Assembly (NCBI GenBank): GCA_024734495.1
Contig: JALMQS010000099.1
Coordinates: 95,281,388-95,345,387 of the forward strand
Length of the DNA: 64,000 nt
Direction: 5' to 3'
DNA from: Forficula auricularia
Lineage: Eukaryota > Arthropoda > Insecta > Dermaptera > Forficulidae
Part shown: positions 46,158 to 57,335 of the stretch, piece by piece
Layout of the letters: each line of letters opens with the position of its first letter
Position numbering within the stretch: the stretch's first letter is position 1
The notes under the pieces: generated by a model
Databases searched by the model: none
What the model saw: only the letters and a program-made list of their open reading frames with translations
What the model was told of the DNA's origin: nothing
Program-made: the position numbers and the translations under genes

Positions 46158-46690
46158 GATGAAATTGCATTTTTTTGGATGATATAGCACGAAATCGCTT
46201 TTTTATTACTCGGAATCAATCAAATATCAAATTATATATATCTCGTGAGATTCCTGATGAAAGTACATTAAGGAAAAATAATTTTCCGGTGGTTTTTGAA
46301 GAATATTCGAAATGAAAATCCGATCTAATTTTGTATACTTGTATTTGGGTTGATGCGTTGACACGTTTTGCTGCTTGACACGCTTCACAATCGAATGGAT
46401 CAAAAAAATCAATCGATTGAGCAATTAATTATTTAAATCGCACTGGAATAGTCTGAGAGTATATAATACTTAAAACAATTGATATTATAATTAATTAGAA
46501 GCAGGACTCGAGCTATAAATTAATCGATGCGCGGGGTTGTTTTGTTGTCAATTTAGTTATTGAAGTTCTTCATCCAGAAAAGAAAAGAAATTTTTTTTTA
46601 ATTTCATGTAAATTACTGGGAAAAACTAATCATGATGCTAATTATTGTAAATTTCAACATTTTTTCTGATTAGTAAAGTTTTCAAGATTT
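46158..46690. repeat. gene-free; part is a paralogue of the site at 55372-55484
   Basis: TGACACGTTTTGCTGCTTGA ... AATCAATCGATTGAGCAATT ... CGCACTGGAATAGTCTGAGA (46350-46510) is shared with 55377-55484 and 57403-57470. Here it is uninterrupted and thus shows the empty site of the insertion there. Confidence 0.65.
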
Positions 46691-46818
46691 TTTTTTTTTA
46701 TTCACAAAGAGAAACAAAGAGGTTGTCCTCTGCTTGATGCAAACAAACATACACATATATATATATATATCGAGATGATATATCTGTATATATATATATA
46801 TATTATTTTTTTGTTTGA

Positions 46819-46853
46819 GACTATAGTTTCGAAGACCTGGTCTTCATCATCAG
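46819..46853 (-). ncRNA. hammerhead-like motif
   Basis: Minus strand: CTGATGA, T, perfect stem GAAGACC-A-GGTCTTC, GAAAC, TATA, GTC. The A15.1-U16.1 and C-G pairs of a tiny stem III can form with a TATA loop. Confidence 0.55.
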
Positions 46854-46912
46854 TCTATGGATATCCATACGATATTGACTCCATGAAAAACAACATTTAT
46901 AATTAAAAAAGA

Positions 46913-46947
46913 CTGATGATGAAGACCAAGTCTTCGAAACTATAGTC
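46913..46947 (+). ncRNA. hammerhead-like motif
   Basis: CTGATGA, T, stem GAAGAC-CAA-GTCTTC, GAAAC, TATA, GTC. Mirror copy of the motif at 46819-46853. Confidence 0.55.
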
Positions 46948-46957
46948 TCAGACAAAA

Positions 46958-47014
<57 letters not shown>

Positions 47015-47120
47015 TATATCATCTCGATATATATATGTGTATGTTTATTTGCATCAAGCAGAGGACAACCTCTTTGTTTCTCTTTGTGAATCAACAACTC
47101 TGCTACTCTCGGCAAAACAA

Positions 47121-48380
47121 AAACTTTTCATTTTTTTTTTTTGTTTCTGCACGAATCGCAGTTTTTACTGCATGAAACTTACGATTTTTACTGCACGTAA
47201 TACGCTCTCTGGTTTTCCAAAAAAAAAAAAATGCAAAAACCGAGCCCTCCCCCTTCATCAAAACCTTGCAATTTTAAGTTGGGGGGTAGGTATATAATAT
47301 TTTTTAAAGTCTATATTTTGTTATCACAAATTCGCGAAAATAATATCCTATTGTGATAAAGCTCAGCTTTAAACTTACAAACGAATCACAAAATCCTTAA
47401 TTTTTGGACCTAGTTATTTAAAATCTTTGCATGACAAAAATAAACAAATAACCTGCTCTCCCGTGTATTTTCGGAGGGGGGGGGGTATTGATTTTAGTAG
47501 CCCAAGGGCGCCGAATATCTTAGAACGGCTCTGCGGTACACCACATCTTTTACTATGCCCCGAAAAAAGATCTGGCTCGTCGTGCCTCCTTGATCGACCT
47601 TTATACACATTACACCCTGTTACATGAACCTCTAATTTTTCTCGTAGACCTCTGAAATATTTAGTTTGACCAAATTGGACTATTTATAGTCATACTTTTA
47701 GCTGAAATTTAACCTTGTATGTTGTAAAATAAATTTTCCATGTGTGTATACATTTTTCTGACGCACCATGTATTTGTATTTTAACGATAAATATGAATAA
47801 AGTTATCACAAAATGGCGGATCCTTAAGAAGATATCAACGCGCTGTTTAGATTACAATAATATATAAAAATCCCTCGTCCCTCAATTATTAAATCATATG
47901 TAATTTATTTTATAAATATTGACAAAGTATTATCATATTCTTACAGAGATTTATAATAATTGTATTTCGTTTTCTATATTATTTATATTTAACCAAGCGT
48001 CAAAATAATTGAAGAATGTACAATAATAACCAAGCATCAAAGCTGAGTGGCATAAATTGCAATTTATGTATATCAGAGCTGCTGAATTGTGTAAGTAGAT
48101 ACCAAATTATTACAAAATTTGTTTTAAAAAATCTCAATAATTACACACTCTAAAAGAGAGAGATAAACTACACGCATTCATAAAGAATTTTAATGTTGTG
48201 GATAAAATAATATGATATTTTTTTTTTTTATTTAAATAAAATTTTTTTGAAATTATGAAAAAATTTAGTTGAAAACTAGAAATTAGCTGATTGGATTATT
48301 ATTTAAATCCAATCTATTTGTGTTTTCAATAAAGGAACTTTCAAGTATCACGTAACATTTATACCTGGGGTGAGGGGTTA
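47121..48380. other. gene-free stretch
   Basis: A repeat-like phrase (GGCGCCGAATATCTTAGAAC at 47508) and AT-rich filler. No gene recognised. Confidence 0.5.
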
Positions 48381-48386
48381 AATTAA

Positions 48387-49085
48387 GGGCCCCCGCAGAC
48401 TGCAGACCCTCTATCGGCCGATAGTTTAGTCGGGTTGGGCTGAAAGTGCGCACACCGAGCCAACTAAACAGTTTGGTTGGTGAACAGGGCGCAGACTATC
48501 CAACCGACTATTCTCGAACTAGTTTGTAACTGACTGTTGAAGCGGTCGCACAATGAAAATATTGTCCAGAATAATTATTGCTCTCATCATACCCCGGAGG
48601 AGGAAAATCAAGAAGAGATTCCGAGAGTATTGGGTGCATCCCATTCTCAGTGATAGATTAGTTAGTGGAAAATTTTACACTATGCATTCCAAATTACTTG
48701 ATTACCCTAAAAAATGTTTCGCCTATTATCGAATGAGCATTACCAGCTTCAATGAACTTGTCAAGCTAATTGGACCAGCAATAGCGAAGAAGGATACAAA
48801 TAGAGACAGAGAAACATACAAACATACATACAAACAGAGCGAACTGAACTATCGGCCGACTAAACAATCGTCATGTATGCGCAGGCGTTTATGCGCCAAT
48901 ACTGATTAAACAGTCAGCCGATAGTTGGCCGACAGATTAGTTTGAATGTAATCGGGTAGCCCATCAAACTTTTTTATCAGCCGATACTGAATCGCTGTAG
49001 TGTGCGCATATGCATTCCTCTCCATACTGATTAAGAAGCCGACCAAACTATCGGCCGATAAAAAGTCTGCAGTCTGCGGGGGCTC
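48387..49085. mobile_element. second PIF/Harbinger element, internally deleted
   Basis: 699 bp between TAA duplications (48384-48386, 49086-49088). The inverted ends of about 45 bp contain GCCCCCGCAGACTGCAGA and ATCGGCCGATAGTTT. CCGATAGTT-like motifs recur in the subterminal right part. Its ends differ from the element at 43143, so it is another family. Confidence 0.87.
48553..48909 (+). pseudogene. Harbinger transposase, N-terminal part only
   Basis: 118 residues from the ATG at 48553. The basic N-terminus RRRKIKKRFREYWVHPIL carries the W-V-x-P motif. It is followed by GKFYTMHSKLLDYPKKCFAYYRMSI-type sequence and FNELVKLIGPAIAKKDT, which fits the conserved first domain of Harbinger nucleases up to the DT-x-R motif. 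After about residue 85 the frame reads through subterminal repeat sequence, marking the deletion joint. The DDE residues are absent, so it cannot catalyse transposition. Confidence 0.8.
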
Positions 49086-49141
49086 TAAGTGTTACTAGTG
49101 TGTTACGTTGATGTGGGAGGATATTAATACATTGTACCAGT

Positions 49142-49524
49142 CAAGGGCGGATCCAGGGGGGGAGGGGGTGACCCCCCCTTACAGGCCCGTGCCTGGCGGG
49201 AGTGCAACACGTGCGTCGCATGCAGAGGCCAAAAAACGGCGGCCAAATCGACAGGGAATTTGTAACAATTTTTTTATTTTAATGAACTTAAAAAATGAGA
49301 TATGAAATTTGTAAAAAAAACAACATTTTTTTAAAAAATTTTAAAATTGAAAATAAAGTTCTATGTGTGTGTGTGTGGGGGGGGGGCTGCGTCTCTGACC
49401 CCCCCCCCCGCTTGGACAGTTCGATCGCGCCACACTTTCGAGATAAAAAGTAGATCTTATATACATCGGGCACCTTATATACATTCTCCCCCCTTCCCAT
49501 AAAAAAAACCTTGATCCGCCCTTG
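49142..49524. mobile_element. hAT-like MITE, 383 bp
   Basis: The ends CAAGGGCGGATC and GATCCGCCCTTG are inverted and begin with CA. They are flanked by GTACCAGT at 49134-49141 and 49525-49532, an exact 8-bp duplication. The inside has poly-G/poly-C runs that could pair. The CAAGGGCGGATCCAGG start is a widespread type of non-autonomous hAT end. Confidence 0.88.
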
Positions 49525-49532
49525 GTACCAGT

Positions 49533-49769
49533 GGATACTGTGAATGCAGCGCATCAAAACGTCAAGAACATTTCCATACCGTGTGCAAATTTGAAAGATA
49601 TGAATATGAACTTCCACTGCGGAAGACAAAATAAATTGACGAAACGACTGGCTCAATTAATAGAAACTCTGTGTTTTTAATTTTTGTCCAATTCTCTGCT
49701 ATTCTTGTTAAAAAATAATTTATAATCAACCCCCCCACCCCCGCTCGGGCTTTATAGTATTTTTGTTTG
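49533..49769. other. short gene-free stretch
   Basis: Contains GACGAAACGACTGGCTCAAT (49636), similar to GTCGAAACGTCTGGCCCATT at 26940. Both look like 3' halves of hammerhead-like repeat ends. Confidence 0.35.
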
Positions 49770-50002
49770 AAAATTGAAGGGTTTGCTGCTAAAAGGAGGT
49801 AGCTCCATCCTATTGATGTTGGGAGATATTAACACAAGGATGTAGCTCCAATCGTTATTTCCAACATTGCTCAACAGATGGAGCTGCCCGTCATTTTGAA
49901 TTTTGTCGTCGTTTTGAATTTTTTAAATGTTTTTTTTTTTTGGTTTCCCAAAAACTGAAAAAAATGGAGCTACCTCCTTTTAGCAGCAAACCCTTCAATT
50001 TT
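49770..50002. mobile_element. MITE with 40-bp perfect inverted ends
   Basis: AAAATTGAAGGGTTTGCTGC ... AGGAGGTAGCTCCAT and its exact complement at 49963-50002 enclose about 150 bp with further GGAGCT copies. The duplication cannot be separated from the palindromic ends. Confidence 0.85.
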
Positions 50003-50930
50003 AGATTTTAAATTATCCAGTATGGCCAATCAGAGAGATCAAGCTGTTATCGTCGTCGTTATAAGCGTTTTATAATAGTAGATATAAAACACACTGCAAC
50101 GTAATAGAAGAATAATTGTAATTACAAAAATATCCATTATGCCACGTAACAAGCTTCGAAGGCCGGGGGGAGGGGGAATTGCACAAATGTTAAGGTGCGC
50201 GATAGAGTACGGAGGGCCTAAATATTGTCAAAGAAAAACATTACGTGATATTTGAACGTTCCCTAATACAGGGGTGCCCACAGAAAAGGGGGGTTGAAAA
50301 TTGTTGCAAAATTAGAATTATATGCTAAAAATAAAAACGGTTAAGTAATACCTTCAACAAAAACTAATAAAAACCTTTTCTAATTCTTTAGAAGTGAATA
50401 AAATATAATGTACATTGGGGGAAGGGTGTTATTTTTCATTAAAATTAGAGTGGGGCTAGGGGGGGGGTGGACACCCTTGAATAATATAATTCCTTGATAA
50501 AAAAAGAGTTAACAAGTTTGATATTTAATTCAAAATTCATTAAAATAGCCTACCCTAAGTATATTCTAACATTTTAAAGAGATCAATTTTGAAAAAGTTT
50601 AAATATAATTATAAAGTAGATTTAAGTTAAAAAAATATTTTACTACTATTATGAAAAATTATTATTTATAAAAAAGTTCAGAAGAAAAACTAGGTATATA
50701 TATATATATATATTAAAAACAAGTAATCTCTAAAATAGTAAGTTTTTAACTTTTCCAATAAACTCTCTACTATAATAAACAAAATGGACAACCTATATAT
50801 ACCTATGTCTTCAAAAACTATAGAAAACAACCTCCGATGTGTAAAAGATAATAAAATAAAAACCAAAAGTGATAAAATATTAGATTTTAATCTAGCATTT
50901 TAGCATTTAATAAAATTAAAAAACCTAACT
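50003..50930. other. gene-free stretch
   Basis: AT-rich with short G-rich patches at 50163 and 50458. Nothing recognised. Confidence 0.5.
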
Positions 50931-51351
50931 ATAGGGTGGGCCATCTAACTTTTGGAATTTGAATCGACTATAAAAAAAAAAAAATGAATATTTTTTCAAA
51001 ATTATGAGTTTATTAGAAAGATTGGACATTCTCATTTAAGAATGACTGTGCCCACGGCTGGCTTGACAGTACCCCACCCGATCAACCCAATTTTTCAGTA
51101 GATTTTCGAATTTTTGAGCTCCAATTGCATGAATGGCAACTTCGATTTCGTGTTTCAAGGCATCAATCGTCTCTGGGTGGTTAGCGTAACACTTAACTTT
51201 AAGGGTTCCTCACAAAAAAATCCAACGGAGTCAAATCACAGCTGAGTCATCAGCATTTCGGCTGATCATTCGATTTCCAAAAACAGTGCGCAAAAGATCG
51301 ATGGTTACGTTGGCTGTGCGGCAAGTGGCCCCGTCCTGTTGAAAATGTGAT

Positions 51352-51905
51352 GTAGCGGCCCGCTGTTGCTTTGGCTACGAGCTTTTAGACACGGCCACTA
51401 GATGACTCAGTCAGATCGTTGCGACACTTTGCATGACTGATAATATTTCAGTCATGTATTAAGTAAGGCGATTTGATCTCGACTGATGATCGAAGGAGGA
51501 GCCATCCACCAACAAGGAGCTCCTCACCCGCCAACTAGCAACCACAAACCCTAACAATCTCGCGTTGCGCAACGGTAGCGCTTCTGACTCCATATCAGAA
51601 GGTTGCGTGTTCATATCACGTCGGGGTCACCAGATTGTTATGGGCTTGGTTGCGTGGTGCGTGTCCGCGCTCCCCACCTTGTTGGTGGGACCTAACAATG
51701 GGGCTGGGCGCCACCCGCCTAGTTGGCGGGTGAGGAGTTCCTTGTTGTTGGATGGCTCCTCCCTCGATCATCAGTCGAGATCGAATCGCCCTACCCAATA
51801 CATGACTGAAATATTATCAGTCATGCAAAGTGTCGCAACGATCTGACTGAGTCATCTAGCGGCCCTGTCCAAAAGCTCGTACCCAAAGCAACAGCGGGCC
51901 GCTAC
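51352..51905. mobile_element. foldback element carrying a tRNA-Trp-like sequence
   Basis: Arms 51352-51537 and 51718-51905 are about 185-bp near-perfect inverted repeats, from GTAGCGGCCCGCTGTTGCTT to GGAGCTCCTCACCCGCCAAC. The loop of about 180 bp holds the tRNA-like sequence. It is GC-richer than its host. The target duplication was not resolved. Confidence 0.85.
51556..51629 (+). tRNA. tRNA-Trp-like (anticodon CCA), probably a pseudogene
   Basis: GCGCAACGGTAGCGC, CTGACTCCA, TATCAGAAGGTTGCGTG and TCACGTCGGGGTCA follow animal tRNA-Trp closely. The D, anticodon and T stems can form and the anticodon is CCA. Six of seven acceptor pairs are possible (three Watson-Crick or more plus GU). The T loop has T in place of the invariant A58, and position 37 is changed, so it is likely a pseudogene or a SINE-type promoter. 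Box A (TAGCGC region) and box B (GGTTGCGTGTTCA) are damaged but recognisable. Confidence 0.7.
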
Positions 51906-52378
51906 AAAACCAAATGTCATCCATGTCATCTTCTTCAATTTTTGGAAACAAAAATTTGTTTAGCATGGCACGATAACGTTCGCTATTGACGGTAATGGCG
52001 GCTCCCTGCTCATTTTCGAAGAAAAATGGCCCAATGATCCCGCCGGACCAAAAACCACACCAAACAGTTACTCGTTGTGGATGCATATGCTGCTCAATAG
52101 TCACGTGTGAATTCTCTGATCTCTAAATGCGACAATTATGCTTATTGACAGGGATGGAAATGAGCTTCATCGGAAAACACGATTTTTTGATAAAAATGCT
52201 CATCTTCGGTCAAACGATCTTCAGCCCATTGAGCGAACTGAAAACGCATCGGATGGTCATGATGTTGTGTCTAATTCTTAAATGAAAATGTCCAATCCTT
52301 CCAACAAACTCACAATTTTGAAAAAATATTCATTTTTTATAGCCGATTCGAATTCCAAAAGTTAGATGGCCCACCCTA

Positions 52379-52762
52379 TATATATTATTATTTTTTTGCA
52401 ACGAATTATTATTTTTTTATTATAAAATCTGTAACATTGATCTATATATGTACACATAATGAACGTAACTAGGAAGCATTTAGGATTATTATTAATAATA
52501 AAATATATACATCTTTTAGAGAAAAAAAATTAATGCTTCTTTTTAAAAAAACAAAATTAGACAATAGAGTAATCGATTTATGAAAAAATCTAAAATCTTT
52601 TTATTCCATAATATTTTTTAAGTTACTTTCGAGAAAAAAAATTATATCAAAAAGTATTTTGTACTATGAAGGTCTAAAGTGAAGGTCTAAAGGATAATTA
52701 AAGTCATCATTCTCTCTGTGATAAGAATTAGGTAATTTATAAGAACTCAAAGGAAGTATTAG
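52379..52762. other. gene-free stretch
   Basis: AT-rich, nothing recognised. Confidence 0.5.
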
Positions 52763-52764
52763 TA

Positions 52765-53439
52765 CAGGGTGGGGCGCAATCACTTGCCTATTTTAAAAAA
52801 TCATAACACAAAAAGTATTGGCAGTATCGATTTAATTCTTTTTTCTCTATACAGAAGTACATTTAAAGTTTTTTTTCATTAGGTTTTAAAAACGACCTCT
52901 CGAAGGTGGCCACCGTCCTCGTCAATGCACTGAGATAGCCAAATTTGAGAGATGAACCGTTCAGGGAAGTGTTCCCAAGCAAGAGATTAATGGAAATTCG
53001 TGCCGTGTGAGCCGTGACGCCATCCTGTTGGCACCACACATCCCCCGCATCCACTTCTTCGGGTTTGGGTAGAAAAAACTCCTCTATCATGTTTACATAA
53101 CGCGATCGCCAGATTTAGCCTCCTGTGACTATTTCCTGTGGGGCTACCTTAAATCTTTGGTTTACACGAATCGTCCAAGGTCAGCTGAAGGTCAATATTC
53201 GTGCTGCTATTGCCAACATAGTCACAGATATATGCTGGAAAAAGTGGACAGAAATTTCAAAATTCGGCTACCTAAGTGCATTGACGAGGACGGCGGCCAC
53301 CTTCGAGATGTCGTTTTTAAAACCTAATGAAATAAAACTTCAAATGTACCCCTGTATACAGAAAAAAGAATTAAATCGATACTGCCAATAATTCCTGTGT
53401 TATGATTTTAAAATATGGAAGTGACCGCGCCCCACCCTG
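52765..53439. mobile_element. mariner-derived foldback element
   Basis: 675 bp between TA (52763-52764, 53440-53441) with inverted ends CAGGGTGGGGCGC. The left half encodes minus-strand transposase pieces and the right half plus-strand pieces of the same C-terminal region (YLSALTRT appears on both arms). An inverted internal rearrangement therefore made the element. Confidence 0.8.
52863..53391. pseudogene. mariner transposase fragments in opposite orientations
   Basis: Minus strand 52863-53090: LPKPEEVDAGDVWCQQDGVTAHTA-type sequence with the second catalytic Asp, then a jump to a C-terminal-like tail. Plus strand 53125-53391: SCGATLNLWFT in place of the usual DYFLWGYL motif by frameshift, then LKVNIRAAIANIVTD and a C-terminal tail. 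Neither arm has a complete catalytic core. Confidence 0.7.
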
Positions 53440-53441
53440 TA

Positions 53442-55370
53442 GATAGGTATGTATATTAATAATAAGAAATATAATTAAAAAATAGTACTTGGAGGACCGA
53501 GCTTGGTAATTCGTTTGTTTATTATTTAATCAACCATTTGTTTTATTTTGATCCAAATATATGATTCATTTATTTATTTGTTTTGTGAGTCATGGACAAA
53601 TTATGAAATCGCGAGGAATGAAAAAATTTATCCGAAAGAAAAAGAGTGGCTACATTATTAAATGAGTAATTCTTCGGCGGGCATCTTGCTAGCCAAGGGC
53701 GAAACGCCCCCTCGAACCCCCTATGATAAAACTCCACCCCGACAACCCTATCCTCGCCCTCTGGACCCTCTCCCCTCCCTCAATTAATTTTGGTATATAG
53801 GAATAATAATTTTAATTAAGCTTTCAGTTTCAACAGGTTGTTAATTAGTAGATATATATATGAGAAATTAAAAATAATAATTAATGAAAATTTTTAATTA
53901 AATCTTGCAGATAAAATTTGACAATTTACTAATTAAATAAAAAGTTAAGTTCTCAATGAATTCACTTTTTATTGTTATATAAATGATCAAGTCCAAATAA
54001 CCTACGATCTCAATAATTATATAGATATTTTTTGTAATAATCGTTTAAACATTAAAACGATTATTTTAATTAAATAAAAATAGTAATTAAATATTACAAA
54101 TAAATTATTCTACATATATACTAATGTGTTTAGATTCAGCATTAAATTCCACCACTCCATCTTCAATACCTCTAATTAATTATTTTTCTTTTAATTAATT
54201 AACAACCAGTTATCTAATTAAATAAATTTCCTAATTTTAATATACACTAATATTTATAATGAACTATTAGCGGGTTTTAAAATTAGAAACTAATTAATTA
54301 TTAAAAGGAAATTGAAAATAATGTAATTATAAATTTTTACTGACACAATAAATATTTGAAATAACAAGAAAACCTATCAAATTAAAGTTACCCGAAGATG
54401 AGACCCTGACAGATCAAATTTGTCAACCCGTAAACCCCCTAACCCGTGAATTTCATCAATATATACGTAATATATACACAAGAATTGCTCATTTAATAAT
54501 ATAAGATAAGAAAACCAGATTAATTGATAGCCCAAAGTTAAAAAAGATATAATCACATTGTAAATTTTAATAAAATAGATAGGTAAAGCATATTTAGCAA
54601 GCTATAGGTACAAAAATAATAGAGGGGGTTACTTTTAATTAAACTGGGAGGGGAGGGAGTCATTAAGCTAGGGGGGCACCCCTGTTTTAAATTAAAATAA
54701 AAATCGTTTGAATCACTAAACTAGTATTTAGAATGAAGAATTCATTTTAATTTATTTCTTTAAAGAATGAAACTGTTTTAAATTTGTCCAAATATTATCT
54801 CTTAAAATTAAGGTCCAATAGGTTCATATTTAAAGTGTGGAGAGTATATTTACCTTTTATACAAAATGAATAAGAAAATTGAAATTAATTTTAAAAAAAT
54901 AAGGAATATACTATATAATAAATAATAATTTTTATAAATGCAAATAAATATTACATATAATATACATTGGATTGAATTGAATTTCATTTATTAAAAAAAT
55001 AAGTTAATTTTTATTAAATAAAAAAAAAAAAAAAAAAAAATTGAATAATAATGAAAAGAGAGTGTATGTATCCTAGAGTGCTAAGAACTCTAAACTATTT
55101 CGTGTAAACTGATTTTCTAATTTCGATTCTTGATTATTTATTTGAACTAGAGAACCCTGTTCCACCTCGGCTGGTCGGTGGTCGCATGCAGTAGAAAAAA
55201 CGATTATTTCAATGAGAGAGAGAGAGAATAATCATTCTAAGAACTAACTAGTTTTAATACTAGTCGAGTTTTTTTTTTTTTTTTTTTTTTTATTTTTATT
55301 TCATATAATTGTAATTTAAAATTGAGAAGTGTATTTTTAGTGAAAGGGTGATTTTTCTTTTTTTTTAGAA
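53442..55370. other. gene-free stretch with repeat ends
   Basis: 53670-53770 holds TTCTTCGGCGGGCATCTTGC and CCAAGGGCGAAACGCCCC, a copy of the Helitron-like GC end. 54240-54510 repeats the tail seen at 34750-35000 (ACCCGTGAATTTCATC). Poly-A at 55020-55040 and poly-T at 55268-55291. No gene. Confidence 0.5.
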
Positions 55371-55937
55371 ATAATGGACACGTTTTGGTGCTTGACATGC
55401 TTCAGACTAGTATATGGGTCAAAAAAATCAATCGATTGAGCAATTGATTATATAAATCGCACTGGAATAGACTGAGAGTATATTGGGTCTAGGTAAATTG
55501 GCCGAAAACAATTGATCGAAAACAATTGACCGAAAGACAAATTGATCGAAAGACCAATTCTCCGAAAAAAATTAGACAATACCAGATCTCTATTTTAAGT
55601 GTCATGATTAAAATTAAGTGAATTGAAAATCTTGTATATATAATTACTTTTAAACAACGATCACAGAATTAGTGATTGAAACGTTCTGTAATCTATTAAG
55701 ATAATAAAATATTTCTAAAAGACAACCATGTGTGATTTAAATCAAATTCTTTTCTTAAATAACACTTAAATAACACTGATCGACAAAAATTAAACAGAGT
55801 TTTCTACGCTGATCCTCATGCAATTTCTCGATTTTTTACAATACGTCAGAGTTTTGAGATATTATCGGTCAAAATGACGAAAATGCCATTTTAACCTATT
55901 TTTGAGTCCATCAAATATTAAACAGAAATATTGTAAG

Positions 55938-56335
55938 AGTTCGTGGCTGTGATGAAACTATACTAGATGAGGGAGGAGGCATCAGCCAAAGATGGAATCA
56001 CTGGGTTCAACAAAACACCTTTAATGAGACGTTTCGGCCTAAATTCCATTTGGCCATCTTCAGTCAATTAGGAGTTATACACAAAATGCGGTACCAACCA
56101 AGCCTTGTCAAAAATAAAAGTTCTGAAACTTTTGGGTCCAGGCACGTTAAAAATTCGCATGAAGCTAAAAGAAATTTTTATTTTTGACAAGGCTTGGTTC
56201 GATCACATATGTGTACCGCATTTTGTGTATAACTCCTAATTGATTGTAAATGAAATTTAGGCAAGCTTCATTGAAGGTGTTTTATTGAACCCAGCGACTC
56301 CATCTTTGGCCGATACCTCCTCCCTCATCTAGTAT
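55938..56335. mobile_element. nested palindrome with hammerhead-like motif
   Basis: ATACTAGATGAGGGAGGAGG...CCAAAGATGG and the complement at 56285-56333 are outer arms. The inner arms carry ATTTTGTGTATAACTCCTAA and complement. One arm holds CTGAAGA...GAAACGTC on the minus strand. Confidence 0.7.
56026..56063 (-). ncRNA. hammerhead-like motif
   Basis: Minus strand: CTGAAGA, T, GGCC...GGCC stem with a long loop, GAAACGTCTC. Confidence 0.45.
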
Positions 56336-56961
56336 TTAAACAGAAATATTTGAAATCAAAATATTTTGTTGACGTAATAGAAAACAGCCTCCTCTTTGAT
56401 TTTCAAATTACCACTTGTTTTTACATCAATTAAAGCTCGAGTTATAACTAAAAAACTAAGACCATATTATTTTATCTATGTATTTTATCGTTTATAATCA
56501 CGTAGTTTTAGTTTTTAGTTATAATTCGAGTTCTAATTGAGCTACAAACAAGTGGTAATTTGAAAATCAAAGAGGAAGCTGTTTTCTATTACGTCAACAA
56601 AATATTTTGATTTCAAATATTGCTGTTTAATATTTAATGGAACTCGAAAATAGTTCAAAATGGCCTTTTTCGTCATTTTGACCAATAATATCTCAAAACT
56701 GAGCTGTTGTAAAAAATCGGGAAATTGCATGAGAATCAGCGTAGAAAACTCTACTAGAATCCATTGTTAGGTTTACGGGAAGAAATATTTGTTGATCAGT
56801 GTAATAAAACACAAAAGAACGAAAGTTTCAAAAATAAAAAGCAGTTAATTTGTTTAAAATTATTTTTATTATTTATTAATTCTTTTTAGTATTTATTGAT
56901 AGGTGGAACTACTAGCACGGGAGATTGAATAAGCTTCTTTTTACAATTTTATATAAAACTA

Positions 56962-57335
56962 GCTGCAAGGCCCGCCTTCGGCGTTCATTTTTCCATAAAC
57001 GTCTAATGTGCTACCGACCGTGAATCACCCTGTATATAGATAGATATGTCTATTATCTAAAAAAAAAAAAAATGCTAACTTCCTTTGTTTGTCGGCATGA
57101 CCATTTTAACCTTTTTCATTATTTCTTGACCCTTTTAGGACCTTAGAATAAAATTTATGGCCGTTGAATAAAAGTGAAAAATGAAATTAATTTTAAATTG
57201 ATGATACTATATCAGGTGCATCCGATGGAGTGTGATAAATATGTGTTCAAAATTTCATCTCAATCGGATAAACGATGTCGATGTTCATTAGATACAACCA
57301 ACACAGATTTATTTTTATATATATAGATATTCTAA
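56962..57335 (-). mobile_element. Helitron-like non-autonomous fragment
   Basis: Read on the minus strand it ends CCGAAGGCGGGCCTTGCAGCTAG followed by T, in the manner of 28450-28468. The other part has CATCTCAATCGGATAAACGA, a phrase common in such elements. No Rep/helicase. Confidence 0.4.

Larger units (their letters stand above)
46694..47120. mobile_element. large palindrome with TA repeats and two hammerhead-like motifs
   Basis: The arms of about 190-200 bp start with AGAGAAACAAAGAGGTTGTC (left) and end with the complement near 47085. They pass through GATATATCTGTATATATA and (TA)n and meet at a centre of about 60 bases. The right arm's (TA)n is longer (46964-47011). The motifs are at 46819-46853 (minus) and 46913-46947 (plus). 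Strong cruciform potential. Confidence 0.85.
51056..52260 (-). pseudogene. mariner transposase fragments (rosa-like)
   Basis: Minus strand, in pieces. Right of the insertion: QFAQWAEDRLTEDEHF, FSDEAHFH (first Asp), RVTVWCGFWSGGIIGPFFF, MLNKFLFPKIEEDDMDDIW (51900-52260, with stops). Left of it: TANVTIDLLRTVFGN and a tail near 51150-51320 that lacks part of the last catalytic motif. The second Asp motif falls at the insertion point. The first quarter is missing. The order and the DDIWF-type motif fit the DD41D mariners of insects. Confidence 0.75.
50934..52376 (-). mobile_element. decayed mariner (DD41D, rosa-like) with nested insertion
   Basis: Flanked by TA (50932-50933, 52377-52378). The inverted ends of about 115 bp start GGGTGGGCCATCTAACTTTT. 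The right end is a copy of the 3' end, including the last coding bases, which suggests that an inverted 3' piece replaced the true 5' end. The transposase is split by the foldback element at 51352-51905. Confidence 0.8.
55778..56805. mobile_element. foldback element, split by a second one
   Basis: ACACTGATCGACAAA at the left and TTGATCAGTGT at the right are inverted. The long arms (CTCATGCAATTTCTCGATTT, GATATTATCGGTCAAAATGA, AATTACCACTTGTTTTTA) face each other around about 56460-56500. The left arm is interrupted at about 55938-56335 by the element with the motif at 56026-56063. A related element is at 62327-63790. Confidence 0.75.

Noticed and set aside
49288..49656. 122-codon minus-strand frame
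   Set aside because: It runs through the hAT-like MITE and its poly-C/GT tracts.
51565..51846. 93-codon plus-strand frame
   Set aside because: It spans the tRNA-like loop and an inverted arm of the foldback element; no protein similarity.
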